Origin: Acidimicrobiales bacterium
Lineage (GTDB): Bacteria > Actinomycetota > Acidimicrobiia > Acidimicrobiales > JAUJNH01
Length of the DNA stretch: 64,000 nt
Assembly (NCBI GenBank): GCA_030448245.1
Contig: JAUJNH010000004.1
Span: 62,001-126,000, forward strand
Reading direction: 5' to 3'
Positions within the stretch are counted from its first letter, which is position 1; each line of letters starts with the position of its first letter. The position numbers and the translations under genes are program-made. Positions 60,694 to 64,000 of this stretch are shown one piece after another. The notes under the pieces are model-generated. The model was given only the letters and a program-made list of their open reading frames with translations. It did no database searches and was not told the origin of the DNA.

Positions 60694-60972
60694 GTGGAGG
60701 GAGCCCTCCTCGGCGGCTACGTGAAGAAGCTCATCGAGGAGCGCGGCACCTACCTGAAGCGGGCAGCCGAAGCCCCGGAACGTAGGGCACCTCCACCTGA
60801 GCGGCCTCCGGCGCCAAGAGCGCGCGCACCGTGGGGCGGGGCGCCCGGGCTCGGCACGAGCCGTGCCCTAGGGATCGCCGCCTTACCGACTCTCCTCCTT
60901 TGGCTCGTGGAGTTCAGAGTTGGGATCGAGCAGGAGCCACAGGGGCTGTTGCGGCTACGGCTGGACCCCTGA
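60694..60972 (+). CDS. Possible short protein, doubtful
   Basis: 92 residues from GTG 60694: GALLGGYVKKLIEERGTYLKRAAEAPERRAPPPERPP, a Pro/Arg stretch and a hydrophobic end (SRALGIAALPTLLLWLVEFRVGI). The first 27 residues look protein-like, the rest not. Could be a fragment of a decayed gene, since the preceding frame (GRVSFQTHSPDGAGRWRE) reads into it with a shift. No family recognised. Confidence 0.3.
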   Translation: MEGALLGGYVKKLIEERGTYLKRAAEAPERRAPPPERPPAPRARAPWGGAPGLGTSRALGIAALPTLLLWLVEFRVGIEQEPQGLLRLRLDP

Positions 60973-61004
60973 TCCTGCAGGCCGATTCTGACCAGTGGAC
61001 TCCG

Positions 61005-61523
61005 TCAGTTCCTGGGCTGCTTGTTTTGCCAGGCCCGCATCTCACGGCGCGAGCAGATCGGGTGGCCCATCGCCGCCCACTGCGCGCGGGTGGTTCGGAT
61101 GGGGTGGCGGAGATGCGTGAGCGGGTTGACGGGTACCTCGAGCATCCTGGCCAGCGGCGGCGGGAGGTCGTCCCGCTCTCGAAGCTGCCGCCGCTGGATG
61201 ACGCCGAGGACCAGCATCGGCGTCATGCAGACCACTGCCAAGGCCAGCGAAGGAGGCGAGAGCAGACCGGCCACTACGCTGCCGACACCGACGATGATCA
61301 TCGCAGCCAGGGTCAGGAGCGGCCGGGAGTCAAGTCGACGAGAGGCGCCCCGATGGCGCGGCGAGAGCACAAGTTCCAGGGCGACCAAGGCCGCCATAAC
61401 GAGCCACGACCCGCCGATGCCCAGGAGGAACAATCGCATCTTGAGGAACGGTAGCGGCGTACGGGCGGCGCCGGAGGGCTCCACGACCGCCGTGCGGGTG
61501 GTGGGCGCCATAGCGGCTGACAC
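61005..61523 (-). CDS. Integral membrane protein, function unknown
   Basis: 172 residues from GTG 61523; GTG 61538 and ATG 61511 are also in frame. LPFLKMRLFLLGIGGSWLVMAALVALELVLSPRHRG is the first membrane region, LLTLAAMIIVGVGSVVAGLLS and LALAVVCMTPMLVLGVIQRRQLRERDDL the next two. The cytoplasmic tail is basic and ends AMGHPICSRREMRAWQNKQPRN. No homologue recognised. Confidence 0.6.
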   Translation of the reverse strand: MSAAMAPTTRTAVVEPSGAARTPLPFLKMRLFLLGIGGSWLVMAALVALELVLSPRHRGASRRLDSRPLLTLAAMIIVGVGSVVAGLLSPPSLALAVVCMTPMLVLGVIQRRQLRERDDLPPPLARMLEVPVNPLTHLRHPIRTTRAQWAAMGHPICSRREMRAWQNKQPRN

Positions 61524-61630
61524 GCCCGGGATCGGCACCCTCCGCGCTCGGTAACAACCGGTCCGAACCGCCTGGGTCCTTCGTCTCGTTGGTCGAGGTC
61601 CTCTCTGACGGGTCGGACGCGAGCCCTTGG

Positions 61631-61909
61631 CTAGGGCTCCGAAGGCCTCCCACGCCGCATCGCATCGAGCTCCGCCCGAAGCCGCCGCACGTCATTGGAG
61701 AGGCGAGAGGCCGTCTCCATTGGATCATCGGTCTCCGAACCGCAGGCACACGCCTCTACGCCCGGCACGCGTGGCAGCGCTATCGGGCCCAACCTCGATC
61801 GGTAGACCGGTCCGAGCGGGGAGGTGCTCAGGCCGCACTCCGGACAGATTCCCTCGTCGGGTGTCACGTCGACCACTATGCCTATCGGCTGGTGGCTCTC
61901 GGCCGCCAT
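61631..61909 (-). CDS. Small Cys-containing protein with C-terminal coiled coil, function unknown
   Basis: 92 residues from ATG 61909. PDEGICPECGLSTSPLGPVY and VEACACGSETDD give a C-x2-C...C-x-C zinc-ribbon arrangement, followed by METASRLSNDVRRLRAELDAMRRG, a short coiled coil. No family recognised. It probably binds one zinc. Confidence 0.6.
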   Translation of the reverse strand: MAAESHQPIGIVVDVTPDEGICPECGLSTSPLGPVYRSRLGPIALPRVPGVEACACGSETDDPMETASRLSNDVRRLRAELDAMRRGRPSEP

Positions 61910-62129
61910 GCCGTGCAGGCGTCTGGCTGTGAGGTCAGCCACCGGCCACGCCGCACCACCTCCAGCGCACGCGGAAGGTCGCTCGGCTCGACCACCTGCT
62001 GTCGCCGGGTCGGCCCGGCGCTCGGGAGCGGCACAGCAGGAGGGCGTGGCAGCGCTCGAGCCCGGCCGTGCGTCCTGGACGTGATGCCGGACGTCGAGGT
62101 GTCGCCCCGCCGCCGACCTGGACATCACC

Positions 62130-62250
62130 GGGACCTCGTGACCGAAGACCAGCTGGTTGCTCTCGCCATGGAGCACGGCCTCGTCGTCTGCTCGGCCGAG
62201 ACGGACGACGCCCGCTCCCGGGTGCGCTCGGAACACCCGATCCTTGGTCG
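62130..62250 (+). pseudogene. Possible remnant of a PIN-domain VapC toxin
   Basis: RDLVTEDQLVALAMEHGLVVCSAETDDARSRVRSEHPI (38 residues) resembles the C-terminal block of VapC toxins, where LVTDAxLAALAxEHG is followed by CSxDxDFARF. Here the acidic pair is E-T-D-D and no N-terminal PIN part or VapB antitoxin is seen. No start codon with a binding site precedes it. The whole 61910-62440 stretch has no other gene. Confidence 0.35.
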
Positions 62251-62440
62251 TGCCAGCCAGTTCGGTCGCGGCGGCACTCGCGTAAGGCCGCGGGACGACG
62301 ATTTTAAGGGATCGCCCGATGCGGCCCGGACCCGCATCTCCGTACCGTCGATCACGTCCCCGAAGGGGGTTCAGGTCGGAGCAGGGCCTGCCTCGGCGCG
62401 GCTGTCGCTGGGCAGGCCAGAGCAGGAAGCCAGGGAGAAG

Positions 62441-63508
62441 ATGATGCAGATCCGAGTTCGAAGGAACCAGCGCCCGGCGGCGCTTGCGCTGCTGGCGGGG
62501 GTGGCGGGGATGCTGCTGGCCTGGGCCAGCCAGCATCCGGTCGGGGCGGATGTCTCGGGTGTCACGGCCAGCGCCTTCGGCTACTCCGCCAACGTCGGGT
62601 TCAACGACGAGCCGCCGACGGTTCGCGGCTTCGGTCAGACCATCCCCCCGGGGACGCTCCAGAGCGCCAGCCCGTCGGTGGACTGCCCGGCCACCGGCGC
62701 AACCGATCCCGTGGCGGTCACCGATCCCGACGGCGCCCTGGCGACGTACGGCACGAGGGCGGTCTTCAGCGGCCAGTGGCCCGCGGACGCCACCGCCCCG
62801 CCCCCATCGGGCCCGCTCACCGTGAGCTGCCAGGGCACCACCGGCCCGACCGGGTCGGCGTCGAGTGCGGCGGACGTCTACAACGTCGGTCCTGGGCCGT
62901 TCATCGCCGACGAGGTCCACAGCACCTGCACCGCCACAGAGACGGGCGTCACCGGAACGACGACGATCATCGGCGGCGTGCTCGTCACGTCCACCGATGC
63001 CGACGGCAAGCCACTGACCACAGAGGCGATCCCGGTGACCCCCGACCCCAACTTCATGCGCACGGGCACCATCGACGACGTCGGCGACACCTACCGGATC
63101 GTCCTCAACGAGCAGATCGAGGACCCCGTCACCGGCGCCCTCACCGTCAACGCCGTCCACCTGTACTTCCTCGGGCCCTTCGCCGAGGGCGACGTGGTCA
63201 TCGGTTCATCCACCTGTGGCGTGGCGGTCGTGGCCGCGACCACCACGACCTCGGGCCTGACGACCACCACAGCAGGCGACACCACGACGACGACCGTGGG
63301 CACCACCACGACGACCGAGGACACCACCACGACGACCGAGGGCACCACCACGACGACCGAACCGGCGACCACGACCACGACCACCGACCCCCAGCCGGGC
63401 GAGGCGCCGGCGGCCAAGGACGAGTGCAAGAGCGGGGGGTTCGCCAGGCTCGGCTTCAAGAACCAGGGAGAATGCGCCAAGTCGGTCCCCCGCAGCGGCA
63501 AGACCTGA
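62441..63508 (+). CDS. Secreted protein with Thr-repeat linker and Cys-rich C-terminal motif
   Basis: 355 residues from ATG 62441 (ATG 62444 has better spacing to AGGGAG). Signal peptide PAALALLAGVAGMLLAWASQHPVGA; a beta-rich domain to about 260 containing SGVTASAFGYSANVGF and VTVNAVHLYFLGPF-type segments; a TTTTT-E/G repeat linker; and the end DECKSGGFARLGFKNQGECAKSVPRSG. The C-K-x-GG-x-x-x-x-GFKNQGxC motif recurs in exported actinobacterial proteins. It resembles choice-of-anchor-type surface proteins. Function unknown. Confidence 0.72.
   Translation: MMQIRVRRNQRPAALALLAGVAGMLLAWASQHPVGADVSGVTASAFGYSANVGFNDEPPTVRGFGQTIPPGTLQSASPSVDCPATGATDPVAVTDPDGALATYGTRAVFSGQWPADATAPPPSGPLTVSCQGTTGPTGSASSAADVYNVGPGPFIADEVHSTCTATETGVTGTTTIIGGVLVTSTDADGKPLTTEAIPVTPDPNFMRTGTIDDVGDTYRIVLNEQIEDPVTGALTVNAVHLYFLGPFAEGDVVIGSSTCGVAVVAATTTTSGLTTTTAGDTTTTTVGTTTTTEDTTTTTEGTTTTTEPATTTTTTDPQPGEAPAAKDECKSGGFARLGFKNQGECAKSVPRSGKT
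63280..63363 (+). repeat. Four copies of a 21-bp unit coding for Thr-rich linker
   Basis: Units at 63280, 63301, 63322 and 63343 follow CACCACCACGACGACCGAGG with small changes; each codes for TTTTTE/D-G or similar. Repeat number may vary between strains. Confidence 0.8.
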
Positions 63509-63550
63509 TCACGCAGTGAGCGCCGACCTCTGGCCCAGCGAGGACATCCG

Positions 63551-64000
63551 GTGACGGCCGTGCTGGTGGTGCCGTGCCAGACTGAGCCGGTGGCCAGGCG
63601 TGTCACGTGTCCCTCCTTCGTGGGGCGCGAGGCCGAGCTGGGTCGGCTGGAGGAGGTCGCCGAGGCGGCCGCCGGCGCCAGTCAGATCGTGCTGCTGGGC
63701 GGTGACGCCGGGGTCGGCAAGACCCGGTTGATCAACGAGCTCTGTGACCGGTGGAGGGCCCGGGGGGGCAGCGCCGCGGTGGGCGGATGCGTGGATCTCG
63801 GAGAGGTCGCCGTGGGCTACGGCCCGCTGATCGAGGTGCTCCGGGAGCTTCGGGCCGCTCTGGGTGCCGAGCACCTCGACCGGTTGTTGGCCGAGACGGG
63901 CCCCGAGCTGCTGCCGCTGCTGGCCGGCGGCCACGGGGGCCACCAGGTCCGGCAGGGCGCGGTGCTCGCCCACACGGTGGCACTGATGGAGGAGCTGGGC
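63551..64000 (+). CDS. AAA-ATPase-type regulator, N-terminal part (3' end off window)
   Basis: 150 codons to the edge from GTG 63551 (GAGGA six bases upstream; GTG 63590 is possible). CPSFVGREAELGRLEEV and LLGGDAGVGKTRLINELCDRWRARGGSAAVGGC give the Walker A GGDAGVGKT of the AAA_16/LuxR-LAL or adenylate-cyclase ATPases. YGPLIEVLRELRAALGAEHLDRLLAETGPEL follows, as in large LuxR-family (LAL) regulators. The C-terminal effector domain is not seen. Confidence 0.85.
   Translation, partial: MTAVLVVPCQTEPVARRVTCPSFVGREAELGRLEEVAEAAAGASQIVLLGGDAGVGKTRLINELCDRWRARGGSAAVGGCVDLGEVAVGYGPLIEVLRELRAALGAEHLDRLLAETGPELLPLLAGGHGGHQVRQGAVLAHTVALMEELG

Noticed and set aside
63280-63363. Four regularly spaced 21-bp repeats as a CRISPR array
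   Set aside because: There are no unique spacers between the units and they are in frame with a secreted protein, coding for a Thr-rich linker.

Overview
The window is a high-GC, densely coding chromosome segment from an actinobacterium. Gene content (DUF501, FtsB-like protein, BldC, mycothiol-type TIGR03085 protein, DUF5709, DUF3817, Rv2578c-type radical SAM, GalE2/Rv0502-like pair) places it in Actinobacteria. The Thr/Pro-rich linkers of its secreted proteins and the partial ethylmalonyl-CoA gene set suggest a lineage such as Acidimicrobiia; that last step is inference. No plasmid, phage, rRNA, CRISPR array or insertion sequence was seen. One tRNA is present.

Layout. 1-300: end of a polysaccharide deacetylase. 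330-6185: mfd, a SurA-like lipoprotein and mazG. 6267-9517: a zinc-binding small protein, a surface BNR-repeat protein and an acyl-CoA dehydrogenase. 9672-17219: eno, ftsB-like, a GNAT, a phosphopantetheinyl transferase, DUF501 and ppx/gppA, interrupted by two AIM24-like zinc-ribbon proteins. This is the mycobacterial mfd-mazG-eno-ftsB-DUF501-ppx2 neighbourhood with insertions. 17236-20505: aminotransferase, RimJ-type GNAT, enoyl-CoA hydratase, a truncated DUF4032 protein and a DUF5709 protein. 20502-25278: a partner-switching stress module (STAS anti-anti-sigma, three RsbW-like ATPases, a SigB/SigF-family sigma factor) with a tightly overlapped nucleotidyltransferase-BON-metallophosphoesterase-ATPase operon. 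25275-28213: GalE2-like/acyltransferase pair and two small genes. 28225: a tRNA with a UAA anticodon in a class I body. 28329-29722: a small conserved protein and two frame-broken genes. 29708-33644: a four-gene DNA-alkylation-repair operon led by a MerR regulator. 33651-46386: mixed housekeeping genes (radical SAM, uppP, M3 peptidase, bldC, ACT-domain protein, thioredoxin-NHL protein, NlpC/P60 hydrolase, fumC). 46390-49012: redoxin-like protein, IF-2B-like protein and a subtilase that has lost catalytic residues. 49068-56776: CitE/malyl-CoA lyase pair, methylsuccinyl-CoA dehydrogenase and a MaoC hydratase, which look like part of the ethylmalonyl-CoA pathway. 56773-60041: SGNH hydrolase, mutY and a GT87-like mannosyltransferase. 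60042-62440: a less GC-rich, gene-poor stretch with remnants. 62441-64000: a Thr-repeat surface protein and the start of an AAA/LuxR-type ATPase.

Two themes run through the window. First, many genes have a TANNNT hexamer ending 6-9 bases before the start codon and no Shine-Dalgarno, which suggests widespread leaderless transcripts. Second, at least three genes are broken by single-base frameshifts, several in C or G runs, which raises the possibility of assembly error and should be kept in mind when reading the pseudogene calls.
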